A stretch of 8,564 nt of DNA, from NCBI GenBank assembly GCA_018334775.1, contig JAGXLJ010000035.1, positions 1 through 8,564 on the forward strand, read 5' to 3'. This stretch comes from Halodesulfurarchaeum sp. (GTDB lineage Archaea; Halobacteriota; Halobacteria; Halobacteriales; Halobacteriaceae). The notes beneath the pieces are model-generated. The model was not told the origin of the DNA and did no database searches. It saw only the letters and a list, made by a program, of their open reading frames with translations. Numbering within the stretch: the stretch's first letter is position 1; the number at the start of each line of letters is the position of its first letter. Position numbers and translations under genes: made by a program. Positions 1 through 5,584 of this stretch are shown here, piece after piece.

Positions 1-712
1 GGGGGAAGGTAAGTGCCGTGCTATGGCCTTCATCTTCAAAGGCGACATCAACGTAGCCGACCGACGTCTCGACCCACCCTTTCCACTCCTCGGAAGCCTG
101 GCCGAGCGTGACCTTCCCCGTGAACATCGACCTGTCCAACGGCCACTCCTTCGCGTGGGTCATGAACAGGTGGAAGGTCACCCCCACGAGCATCGTCACC
201 GCGACGATGGCGTGGATGTCTCGGGTGATCAGGAACGCTGGAGCTGGGGAGGCATTGCCGAGCGTCCCCGCGTACAGCACGACACCGGTCAGGATCATGA
301 CGGTCGTTTCGAAGATGATGATCCAGATTTCCGCCTTCTGCAGGAAGGTATACTTCCCGGACGCGGGCTGACCGCGTCGACCGGCGAGATATTTGAGATG
401 CTCGATCGCTTCAGTGATATCACTCGGTCCGGGGAGCACGTTCTTGAGACTGTTTTGCCCTTGGACCCAGCCGAGGAATCCGTACACGCCGTAGAAGAGC
501 CCCGTCAGGATGAGAACGACGCCAGAGGCCACGTGGAGGAGGACGATGTTTCCATAGCCCACCAGTCCGATGAGCCAATTGAACGATTCGTGGAACGTGA
601 TCGGGAGGCCGGTCACCCAGAGCAGCAGAATGGATGCGGCCAGCAACCCGTGCACGTACACCTGGGAAGCGTTAAACCGCTGAATCGTACTTTCACTGGT
701 TAGCGTCGACAT
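1..712 (-). CDS. Formate dehydrogenase gamma-type cytochrome b subunit (partial, 3' end off window)
   Basis: This is an integral membrane di-heme cytochrome b that would take electrons from the Fe-S subunit and reduce menaquinone. The visible 237 residues contain four hydrophobic helices, roughly residues 18-40, 50-80, 128-150 and 165-187. The histidines H21, H60, H167 and H181 have pair spacings of 39 and 14, the same as the heme-ligating His pairs of E. coli FdnI (18/57 and 155/169). That spacing is the strongest evidence for the family. The start is fixed by a GGAGGTGA Shine-Dalgarno 6 nt upstream, and the ATG overlaps the stop of the preceding gene by one base (TAATG), so translation is probably coupled. 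The C-terminus is beyond position 1. PhsC-like thiosulfate reductase cytochromes belong to the same superfamily, so the subunit alone does not prove formate as substrate. Confidence 0.9.
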   Translation of the reverse strand, partial: MSTLTSESTIQRFNASQVYVHGLLAASILLLWVTGLPITFHESFNWLIGLVGYGNIVLLHVASGVVLILTGLFYGVYGFLGWVQGQNSLKNVLPGPSDITEAIEHLKYLAGRRGQPASGKYTFLQKAEIWIIIFETTVMILTGVVLYAGTLGNASPAPAFLITRDIHAIVAVTMLVGVTFHLFMTHAKEWPLDRSMFTGKVTLGQASEEWKGWVETSVGYVDVAFEDEGHSTALTFP

Positions 713-1029
713 TACGATTCACCTCCCGCGTCGGCGATGAGGCGGCGCCAGGTGCCAATCAGCTGGAGTGAGACAATCAGCAACACAGCTGTGATGTAGG
801 CCCCGAGGAGGAGTCGGACCCAGAGCCACAGCTCGTTGTACGTCGTATAGCCGACTTCGAGCCCGACAAGCCCGACCGCGGTCGGAATCCAGGCCGTGAC
901 CACCGGATGCCATCCGGTCACGCCGATAAAGACGGCGAAGGTCACGACGAGGGCGACGATCATCGAGATCGCGGCCCGATATCCTTCACCCAGCAGCGCC
1001 GGGTTGGTTTTCTCTGTTGTTTCTGCCAT
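712..1029 (-). CDS. Small three-helix membrane protein of the molybdoenzyme operon
   Basis: I do not recognise the family. The 105-residue product has a short polar N-terminus (about 18 residues), then three hydrophobic stretches at about 19-40, 42-61 and 67-92, and a short charged tail (RRLIADAGGES). It has no cysteine and only one histidine (H41, between helices 1 and 2), so it is unlikely to bind heme or Fe-S itself. It lies between the Fe-S subunit gene (10-nt gap) and the cytochrome b gene (1-nt overlap), so it is almost certainly co-expressed with them. It could be an accessory membrane subunit that anchors or stabilises the complex. No clear Shine-Dalgarno precedes its ATG; it probably relies on ribosomes finishing the upstream gene. 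Confidence 0.85.
   Translation of the reverse strand: MAETTEKTNPALLGEGYRAAISMIVALVVTFAVFIGVTGWHPVVTAWIPTAVGLVGLEVGYTTYNELWLWVRLLLGAYITAVLLIVSLQLIGTWRRLIADAGGES
719..726 (-). promoter_or_regulatory. Shine-Dalgarno of the cytochrome b gene
   Basis: GGAGGTGA on the minus strand is an 8-nt match to the haloarchaeal anti-SD, 6 nt before the ATG at 712. It lies inside the 3' end of the preceding gene, as expected for an internal operon gene. The same octamer at the same spacing precedes the Fe-S subunit gene. Confidence 0.8.
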
Positions 1030-1039
1030 GGAGATCTAC

Positions 1040-1633
1040 TCAGTCCGATTCCGTTTCGAATTGGATGTCGACTCCTGAGCCGCCGAAGATAACGTTACCC
1101 TGGCCATTGTCCACCGAGCCATCGGTCACTTCCGCGGTCAACTCCTCCATCGGACCAGCCTTGAGTGCCTCGCCGACACAGTTGTCGACACAGGAGGGCT
1201 TCGTGCCGCCGTTTTCCTCCTTTGCCTTCGCCGGCTTGCCGTGCCCGTCGCCGCCACCTTCGCCGAGACAGAGGTGACACTTCTGCATCTTGTTGTCCCC
1301 GTCGAACTTCGGCGCGCCGTATGGACAGGCCCAGGCACAGTAGTGACAGCCGATACACTTGTCCTGATTGACGGTGACGATCCCGTCCTCGTCGCGCTTC
1401 TCGATCGCGCCAGTCGGACAGACAGTCTGACAGGGCGGGTCCTCACAGTGCATGCAGGAGATCGAGACGGAAGCCATCTCGTAGTCCGGGAAGGTTCCGT
1501 TCTCGGCGTGGACGATCCGCCGCCACTTCGCCCCGTCCGCGTCGACGTTGTTTCTGACCCGGCACGCGACCGTGCAGGCGTGACAGCCGATACACTTCTC
1601 GGCGTCGAAGTAGAATCCCCACTGCTCAGTCAT
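1040..1633 (-). CDS. Four-cluster ferredoxin-type electron-transfer (beta) subunit
   Basis: This 197-residue protein of the DmsB/FdnH/PhsB family would carry electrons from the molybdopterin subunit to the membrane cytochrome through four [4Fe-4S] clusters. All 16 cysteines are visible: C14/17/20/24, C60/63/68/72, C93/96/99/103 and C119/122 with C148/152. The motifs CIGCHACTVAC, CMHCEDPPCQTVCP and CIGCHYCAWACPYGAPKF are typical. It has no signal peptide and would ride out of the cell with the Tat-exported alpha subunit. The segment between C122 and C148 is about 25 residues and rich in Gly, Lys and Glu, roughly twice the usual length, and the last motif reads CVDNCVG rather than CxxxCP. The start is set by GGAGGTGA 6 nt upstream, and its ATG overlaps the stop of the alpha gene as ATGA. 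There is no C-terminal membrane anchor of the FdnH kind. Confidence 0.95.
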   Translation of the reverse strand: MTEQWGFYFDAEKCIGCHACTVACRVRNNVDADGAKWRRIVHAENGTFPDYEMASVSISCMHCEDPPCQTVCPTGAIEKRDEDGIVTVNQDKCIGCHYCAWACPYGAPKFDGDNKMQKCHLCLGEGGGDGHGKPAKAKEENGGTKPSCVDNCVGEALKAGPMEELTAEVTDGSVDNGQGNVIFGGSGVDIQFETESD

Positions 1634-3939
1634 TGGGGCTCACCTCCGAGGCGCTCGACATCAACAGGATGGTTCCTCGCGGTCATGCCGGTCGTCGGCT
1701 CCATGTGCCATTCCTTGTTGAATTTCATACTATGACCTCCCGAGTCGTCCGGGTGGGAGGAGCCCTCGCCGAAGCCGTTCTCCGTACAGACCCAGCCGGG
1801 CCGAACACCCTCCCAGACATTCGCCATGAGTTCGATTTCGTCATCGGCGGACTTGACTGCCACCCAGTCTCCGTCCTCGATGCCGTGCTCTTCGGCGTCC
1901 CTCGGGTTGATGTGGAGGTAGTTCCCCCGGTAGTCCTCGTCCTCGTGGCCAAACCGTTCCGCGTAGGCCTCGAGGGACTGGGAGAGTGCCTGACAGTGCC
2001 CCCGGGAGAACTGCTCGACCATCGTATCGGTGAACAGGAGGGGATACTCGTCGTTTGTCGTTTCACCGAAGTGCTCGTCATCAGGCGGAACCCACGAGGG
2101 GGCCGTACTGATGCCGAGGTCATCGGCCAGCGACTTGTACTTGTCTTTGACGTCGAGGTCGAAGTTGAACAGCCCGTTGACGGTTTTGAAGCCGCCGTCC
2201 TCGTACTGCCGGTAAGGGAGCCCGTCAATGACTTCGTAGCTCTTCTCGTCCAGTTCGTCGAAGGACAGGCCGATGCCGTCGAGTTTGCTGTCGAAGTACT
2301 CTTGGGCATCTTCCCATGGGAAGTACTCGCCCCAACCCATCGCTTGGGAGAGTTCCTTGTAGAGCTGATAGTCCCGTTTGCAATCACCGAGCGGTTCGAT
2401 CGCTGGTTTCGATCCTGTCACCCAGCCACTCGTGCTATACGCACTGTCACCGCCCTTTTTGAAGAACGTCTGTTCTAGCTGAGAGGCACCGGGGAACACG
2501 ACGTCGGCTCGCTTGCTAACCCCGGTCCAGAAGGCATCAACGGTGATGACCAGATCCATCTCTTCCATGGCTTCCCACCATTTGCGGGTGTTCCCGCTTT
2601 TCGGGGGCTGGGACCAGTTCATCATCACGCCCTGAATGTCCCCACGTTCGGTGGCTTTCGGGACCATATTGTGAGTGAGATCCCGAATCCCGTGTTGCTG
2701 GAAGGGATAATCGTCGTAGTCCGGTGTCGACGCGTCCGAATGGTTCGAGGGCAACTCGGCGTCCGCTTTCGCCCGTGGATGGTCCAAGCTGAAGGGTTTC
2801 CGCCACTGCCGGGTTCCACCTTTGGTGTCGACGCTCCCCACGAGCCCGTTGAGCGCGTGAAGGTTCTGGCAGTTCTTGAAGCCGTTTGCCTGGTAGGCCA
2901 GTCCGGTCCACGGGAACACGACTGAACTCGGGGCCGCTTTGGCGAACCCGAGCGCGATTTCCCGGATGACGTCGGCGTCGACGTCCGTGATTTCGGCCGC
3001 CCACTCCGGCGTTTTGTCGGCGACGGCCTCCTTGTACTCCTTGAAGCCGTGAGTCCACTCAGAGACGAAGTCCCTGTCGTAGAGGTTCTCTTCGATGATG
3101 ACGTTGGCCATCGCCAACGCGAGCGCGCCGTCCGTGCGTGGCTCGATCGGAATCCACTTGTCGGCGACTTCGGCGGTCTTCGTGTAGCGAGGATCGATAC
3201 AGACCAGCGTCGCGTCGTTTTCCTCCTTGGCCTTGAGAACCCCTTTCGGCTCGGCCTGACCGCGGAAACACTCCATAACGTTGCGGCCCCAGGCGATGAT
3301 GTACTCGGAGTTTTGCCAGTCGGGCCACTCGCGGCCATATCCGGCCATCCACTCCCAGGACGTCGAGAAGGGGCCGTGACAGGTCGTTTTTCGACCAGCC
3401 GAGATAGCAGAGCCGAAGAGATTGTGGATGAATTCTGCCTCCCAGCTATGTTTGCCGAGCGGGTACCCCTTGTACCGGAGGAGTTTTTCGGGCCCGTGTT
3501 CCTCGGCAAATTCCTCGAGGCGATTGGACGTGTATTCGAACGCCTCGTCCCAGTCGACGGCGGTCAACTCGCCGTCCTTTTTGATGTGGGGTCGCCGGAT
3601 CCGGTTCGGGTTGTACGTCTTGTTCAGCTGGGCCATCCCCTTCGAGCAGAGGGTCCCTTCCGTCCCCTCCCCGATACTGGCCTTCGGATGGCCGTCGACG
3701 CCCGTCAGGTCGATGGCCTTGCCGTCCTCGATCGTTATTTCCTGTCCACACGTTTCCCGGCAGATCCAACAGTTCCCGTGAACGACCTCCCGGCCGTCAC
3801 CGTTGTCCTCCTGGGCCTCTGCTTCGCCACTAATTCCGGACACGCCGACACCCGTCAATCCCGCTGCCGCTGCGACACCGCCGGCTTTCAGTAGCGTCCG
3901 TCGACGAACGCCACCGTCATCTTGTTCTGATTTTGACAT
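1630..3939 (-). CDS. Tat-exported molybdopterin oxidoreductase catalytic (alpha) subunit, probable formate dehydrogenase
   Basis: A 769-residue member of the DMSO reductase superfamily. Residues 12-18 (RRRTLLK) followed by an Ala/Gly-rich hydrophobic stretch to about 36 form a Tat signal peptide, so the enzyme acts outside the membrane. A [4Fe-4S] site is formed by C57, C60, C64 and C98, with the conserved Lys K100 two residues later. Cys187 in the sequence TTCHGP is in the place of the Mo/W-ligating (seleno)cysteine, and the following His-Gly-Pro matches formate dehydrogenases (U/C-H-G-P). The middle part (DPRYTKTAEVADKWIPI, then TDGALALAM) is also very like Phs/Psr-type sulfur-compound reductases, so the substrate is not settled. 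The C-terminal third has the usual molybdopterin-dinucleotide-binding domain (around LHINPRDAEEHGIEDGDWV). The start follows AGGAGG by 10 nt. It begins directly after the stop of the 79-aa gene (TAAATG). Molybdoenzyme: near certain; formate as substrate: moderate. Confidence 0.93.
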   Translation of the reverse strand: MSKSEQDDGGVRRRTLLKAGGVAAAAGLTGVGVSGISGEAEAQEDNGDGREVVHGNCWICRETCGQEITIEDGKAIDLTGVDGHPKASIGEGTEGTLCSKGMAQLNKTYNPNRIRRPHIKKDGELTAVDWDEAFEYTSNRLEEFAEEHGPEKLLRYKGYPLGKHSWEAEFIHNLFGSAISAGRKTTCHGPFSTSWEWMAGYGREWPDWQNSEYIIAWGRNVMECFRGQAEPKGVLKAKEENDATLVCIDPRYTKTAEVADKWIPIEPRTDGALALAMANVIIEENLYDRDFVSEWTHGFKEYKEAVADKTPEWAAEITDVDADVIREIALGFAKAAPSSVVFPWTGLAYQANGFKNCQNLHALNGLVGSVDTKGGTRQWRKPFSLDHPRAKADAELPSNHSDASTPDYDDYPFQQHGIRDLTHNMVPKATERGDIQGVMMNWSQPPKSGNTRKWWEAMEEMDLVITVDAFWTGVSKRADVVFPGASQLEQTFFKKGGDSAYSTSGWVTGSKPAIEPLGDCKRDYQLYKELSQAMGWGEYFPWEDAQEYFDSKLDGIGLSFDELDEKSYEVIDGLPYRQYEDGGFKTVNGLFNFDLDVKDKYKSLADDLGISTAPSWVPPDDEHFGETTNDEYPLLFTDTMVEQFSRGHCQALSQSLEAYAERFGHEDEDYRGNYLHINPRDAEEHGIEDGDWVAVKSADDEIELMANVWEGVRPGWVCTENGFGEGSSHPDDSGGHSMKFNKEWHMEPTTGMTARNHPVDVERLGGEPQ
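1640..1647 (-). promoter_or_regulatory. Shine-Dalgarno of the Fe-S subunit gene
   Basis: GGAGGTGA on the minus strand, 6 nt before the ATG at 1633, inside the last codons of the alpha-subunit gene. It supports the ATG of the ATGA overlap as the true start. Confidence 0.8.
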
Positions 3940-4179
3940 TTATGAGTTGCCTCCTGATTCGATCGGTCGATCGTCACGTCCGAACTCCTCGACGACTGCT
4001 TCGTGATACTTTTCGTGAAACTCGGATTCGGAAAGCTCACCATCCGAAACTCGTTGGGCATCACGCGCCATTTCTCGCCCAAGTTCCTCGTCGAACTGTT
4101 TCGGTTGGTTATCTCGGGTCCCCAGCTCATCCCCTGAAAGCGGGTGCCTACGACCGCCCGCGTCGTCGTTTTCATTCAT
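3940..4179 (-). CDS. Small acidic protein resembling the N-terminal domain of haloarchaeal ferredoxin-type subunits
   Basis: This 79-residue, highly acidic soluble protein has no cysteine, no signal peptide and no membrane segment. Residues about 28-72 (from FDEELGREMARDAQRV to EFGRDDRPI) look like a domain I remember as the N-terminal extension of haloarchaeal 4Fe-4S ferredoxin/beta subunits, where EL(S/T)E-x-EFHE-(K/R)YH is typical. Here it is a separate gene at the head of the operon, and the beta subunit lacks it. The N-terminal 27 residues are polar and probably disordered. AGGTGA 8 nt before the ATG supports the start, and the stop abuts the alpha-subunit ATG. A chaperone or assembly role, like that of NarJ/DmsD/TorD in other molybdoenzyme operons, is possible from position only; the sequence is not like those chaperones. 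Confidence 0.85.
   Translation of the reverse strand: MNENDDAGGRRHPLSGDELGTRDNQPKQFDEELGREMARDAQRVSDGELSESEFHEKYHEAVVEEFGRDDRPIESGGNS
3950..3955 (-). promoter_or_regulatory. Shine-Dalgarno of the catalytic subunit gene
   Basis: AGGAGG on the minus strand, 10 nt before the ATG at 3939, lying in the last codons of the upstream 79-aa gene. It favours this ATG, which places the twin-arginine motif at residues 12-18. Confidence 0.75.
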
Positions 4180-4187
4180 TTAGCCGG

Positions 4188-4193
4188 TCACCT
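4188..4193 (-). promoter_or_regulatory. Shine-Dalgarno of the first operon gene
   Basis: AGGTGA on the minus strand, 8 nt before the ATG at 4179. It chooses this ATG over an out-of-frame ATG at 4175. Confidence 0.6.
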
Positions 4194-4252
4194 ATCTCCA
4201 TTCTTAGTTACAACTCACGGATGCCTGAGGGCTGCTCTTTCACCGACAAGGG

Positions 4253-4263
4253 CTTTTTATAAG
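4253..4263 (-). promoter_or_regulatory. TATA box of the molybdoenzyme operon promoter
   Basis: CTTATAAAAAG on the minus strand is a near-consensus archaeal TATA element, about 75-85 nt before the first start codon. Transcription would begin about 25 nt further on, near 4230, giving a leader of roughly 50 nt that carries the Shine-Dalgarno. It is the only strong TATA-like sequence upstream of the operon. Confidence 0.6.
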
Positions 4264-4529
4264 AATGAAGGGAAATAACACACATGGTACAAATGAACAT
4301 GCCCCATACCACATGCACTAGCCGGACATGGATATCGCAGTTCCCACGCCGCAGAAAATCACTTCAGTAGTCCCAAGGCGGAGCCTCCAACCGCAAGAAG
4401 TGCAGGGATTTCGACGCGTAGTCGGAACCGCAAGTGAGTATGCCCGAGAGGAGGTCGACACTACTGACAACACCACAATACCAGTTCAACTCCCTAGCGT
4501 ATAGGTACCAATTAACAGCAATCTGAAAA
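4264..4529. other. Intergenic stretch without a recognisable gene
   Basis: No open frame here has haloarchaeal coding character, and base composition is lower in GC than the flanks. A short perfect hairpin, AGGC-GGA-GCCT, lies at 4376-4386, and AACCGCAAG occurs twice (4389-4397 and 4426-4434). The right part directly precedes the TnpB start remnant and may contain the left end of that insertion sequence, but I cannot place its boundary. Confidence 0.5.
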
Positions 4530-4831
4530 ATGGAGGTCCGACGTACCGTGATGGTGAGCAGTTCAAATGCCTGAAATGGGGCTACAAAGTCAACGCGAAG
4601 TATTACAGCGCGAAAAACATCTGGCTTCGGTCTCTGCGGAAGCGACAGCACAGACTACGTTCTTCGCCCATATCGGGAAGCCTAGACGCGCCAGGAGACG
4701 TTCGTAGAAGTGGTGGGACGCTGAACGGCGACGGCTAGCAGCCGGTTGATAGCTGAGTGCCGGGAGTCCACATCAAAGCCCCACCATTAACAATAGAACT
4801 CGGTACAGGTGACCGAAGTCGGTTAGAGTAG
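4530..4831 (+). pseudogene. tnpB: Internally deleted IS1341-type transposase gene (TnpB/OrfB) remnant
   Basis: The relic begins with ATG coding MEVRRTV, the usual N-terminus of haloarchaeal TnpB. From about 4547 a different frame reads RDGEQFKCLKWGY, then VNAKYYSAKNIWLRSLRKRQ, then GGTLNGDG and finally APPLTIELGTGDRSRLE with a stop at 4829-4831, which is the C-terminal part of TnpB. So roughly three quarters of the gene is missing, and the two ends are joined out of frame. Decay is also visible: the second zinc-ribbon pair is CLKW instead of CxxC, the RuvC-III region reads NAKYYSAKN where NADYNAAKN with a catalytic Asp is expected, and in-frame stops occur at 4736-4738 and 4754-4756. It cannot make a working nuclease. 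The end lies one base from the convergent regulator gene. Confidence 0.88.
4733..4823 (+). repeat. Hairpins in the 3' part of the TnpB remnant
   Basis: GGCT-AGC-AGCC (4733-4743) and ACCGA-AG-TCGGT (4812-4823) are perfect short inverted repeats in the 3' end of the relic. In intact elements this part overlaps the right end and the guide (omega/reRNA) scaffold, so the hairpins could be leftovers of that structure. Function here is inferred only. Confidence 0.4.
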
Positions 4832-4832
4832 T

Positions 4833-5405
4833 TTACGGACACTGAAACAGTTGCCCGATGAGTTTCTCCTCGACAACCCCAAGACGCTGTGAGAGTGCCT
4901 GTTGGGAAATGTCAAGGTGGGCGGCCATCACCTCAAGGGTGGTCTCTCGGGGCCGTTTGTAGTATCCCTCCTCGATCGCCAATTTAACGGCTGACCGCTG
5001 TTTTTCCGTGAGATCCGACAGGTCGACTCGTTCGACCCGGTCTGTCATTTCGCCGTCATTGTTGGACGTGATTTCCATTAGCTCGATTGTATTACCGACT
5101 TCTCGCAGATCGTCAACAATTTCCTCCACGACGGACCGGTCGGGGACATGGGTCGTGATCGTGATACCGTGTTCGTCGACGCTCGTAATATCCGCGATAC
5201 AGGCATGTTCGTGGAAAACGGTACAGGCACAGTCGTCTTCGAGAGTTTGTTGGGTGTGCTCGATGACGGTTTCGCTTCGGTTGACAATGGCTTTGCAGAG
5301 ACACGTATCGCCGGCCAATTGCGCCTCGATTTGTTCGGGCTGAACGTCGAACTGGAGCATCGGACAGTTTCCCTCAGGTTCGAGGCGAATGACGACCCGC
5401 AACAT
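4833..5405 (-). CDS. Cys-rich HTH_10 (Bat-type) regulator, NarO/DmsR-like
   Basis: A 190-residue transcription regulator. The C-terminal ~55 residues (from LSDLTEKQRSAVKLAIEEGY on) are the haloarchaeal HTH_10 DNA-binding domain; LDISQQALSQRLGVVEEKL is the helix-turn-helix. The N-terminal ~130 residues hold cysteines at 14, 35, 37, 59, 61 and 69. C59, C61 and C69 (CACTVFHEHAC) match the CXnCXCX7C signature I know from Haloferax NarO and DmsR, regulators of anaerobic respiration, so an Fe-S or thiol redox switch is likely. I chose the ATG at 5405, with GAGGGGGAG just upstream, over an in-frame start 13 codons earlier, because homologues begin MLRVVIRLE-like. It lies next to mobA and faces the molybdoenzyme operon across the IS relic; these are plausible targets. 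Direct regulation is inferred. Confidence 0.9.
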   Translation of the reverse strand: MLRVVIRLEPEGNCPMLQFDVQPEQIEAQLAGDTCLCKAIVNRSETVIEHTQQTLEDDCACTVFHEHACIADITSVDEHGITITTHVPDRSVVEEIVDDLREVGNTIELMEITSNNDGEMTDRVERVDLSDLTEKQRSAVKLAIEEGYYKRPRETTLEVMAAHLDISQQALSQRLGVVEEKLIGQLFQCP

Positions 5406-5408
5406 TCG

Positions 5409-5417
5409 CTCCCCCTC
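5409..5417 (-). promoter_or_regulatory. Purine-rich ribosome-binding site of the regulator
   Basis: GAGGGGGAG on the minus strand, 3 nt before the ATG at 5405. Spacing is short but it supports this start over the upstream in-frame one. Confidence 0.45.
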
Positions 5418-5491
5418 GTGTGGCGGTTGTTCGCGCGGCCTCACCGGATTTCACCCCGTAAATCCGATTCGCCTCCGTAATCCCTCATTCA

Positions 5492-5537
5492 ACAATTACG
5501 TAGATTGTACTCAGTCATAAGACTGGCTACTTTAACT
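5492..5537 (-). promoter_or_regulatory. Candidate promoter and operator of the regulator gene
   Basis: On the minus strand AGTTAAAG (5530-5537) is a fair TATA-like element. About 25 nt downstream lies a perfect inverted repeat ACAAT-N7-ATTGT (5492-5508) with TACGTA inside. The repeat would overlap the predicted transcription start, a position suited to autorepression. A further small inverted repeat AGTC-ATAA-GACT lies at 5513-5524. All by eye. Confidence 0.3.
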
Positions 5538-5584
5538 CGAGACTACTCATAACAGTGTCCGGTTCGGTTCCCAAAATACTGTGG

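Noticed and set aside
23..703. 226-codon open frame on the plus strand
   Set aside because: It is the antisense shadow of the cytochrome b gene; the minus strand gives hydrophobic helices with the correct heme His spacing.
1633..2478. Long plus-strand open frame (281 codons) and a similar one at 3049-3894
   Set aside because: Both lie antisense to the molybdoenzyme gene, whose motifs run unbroken on the minus strand. Long antisense frames are usual in GC-rich genes.
4264..4529. Repeat of AACCGCAAG as a possible CRISPR-like or tandem array
   Set aside because: Only two 9-nt copies are present, with no regular unit or further copies.
4364..4651. 95-codon minus-strand frame in the intergenic region
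   Set aside because: It is antisense to the TnpB remnant and has no haloarchaeal protein character (few acidic residues).
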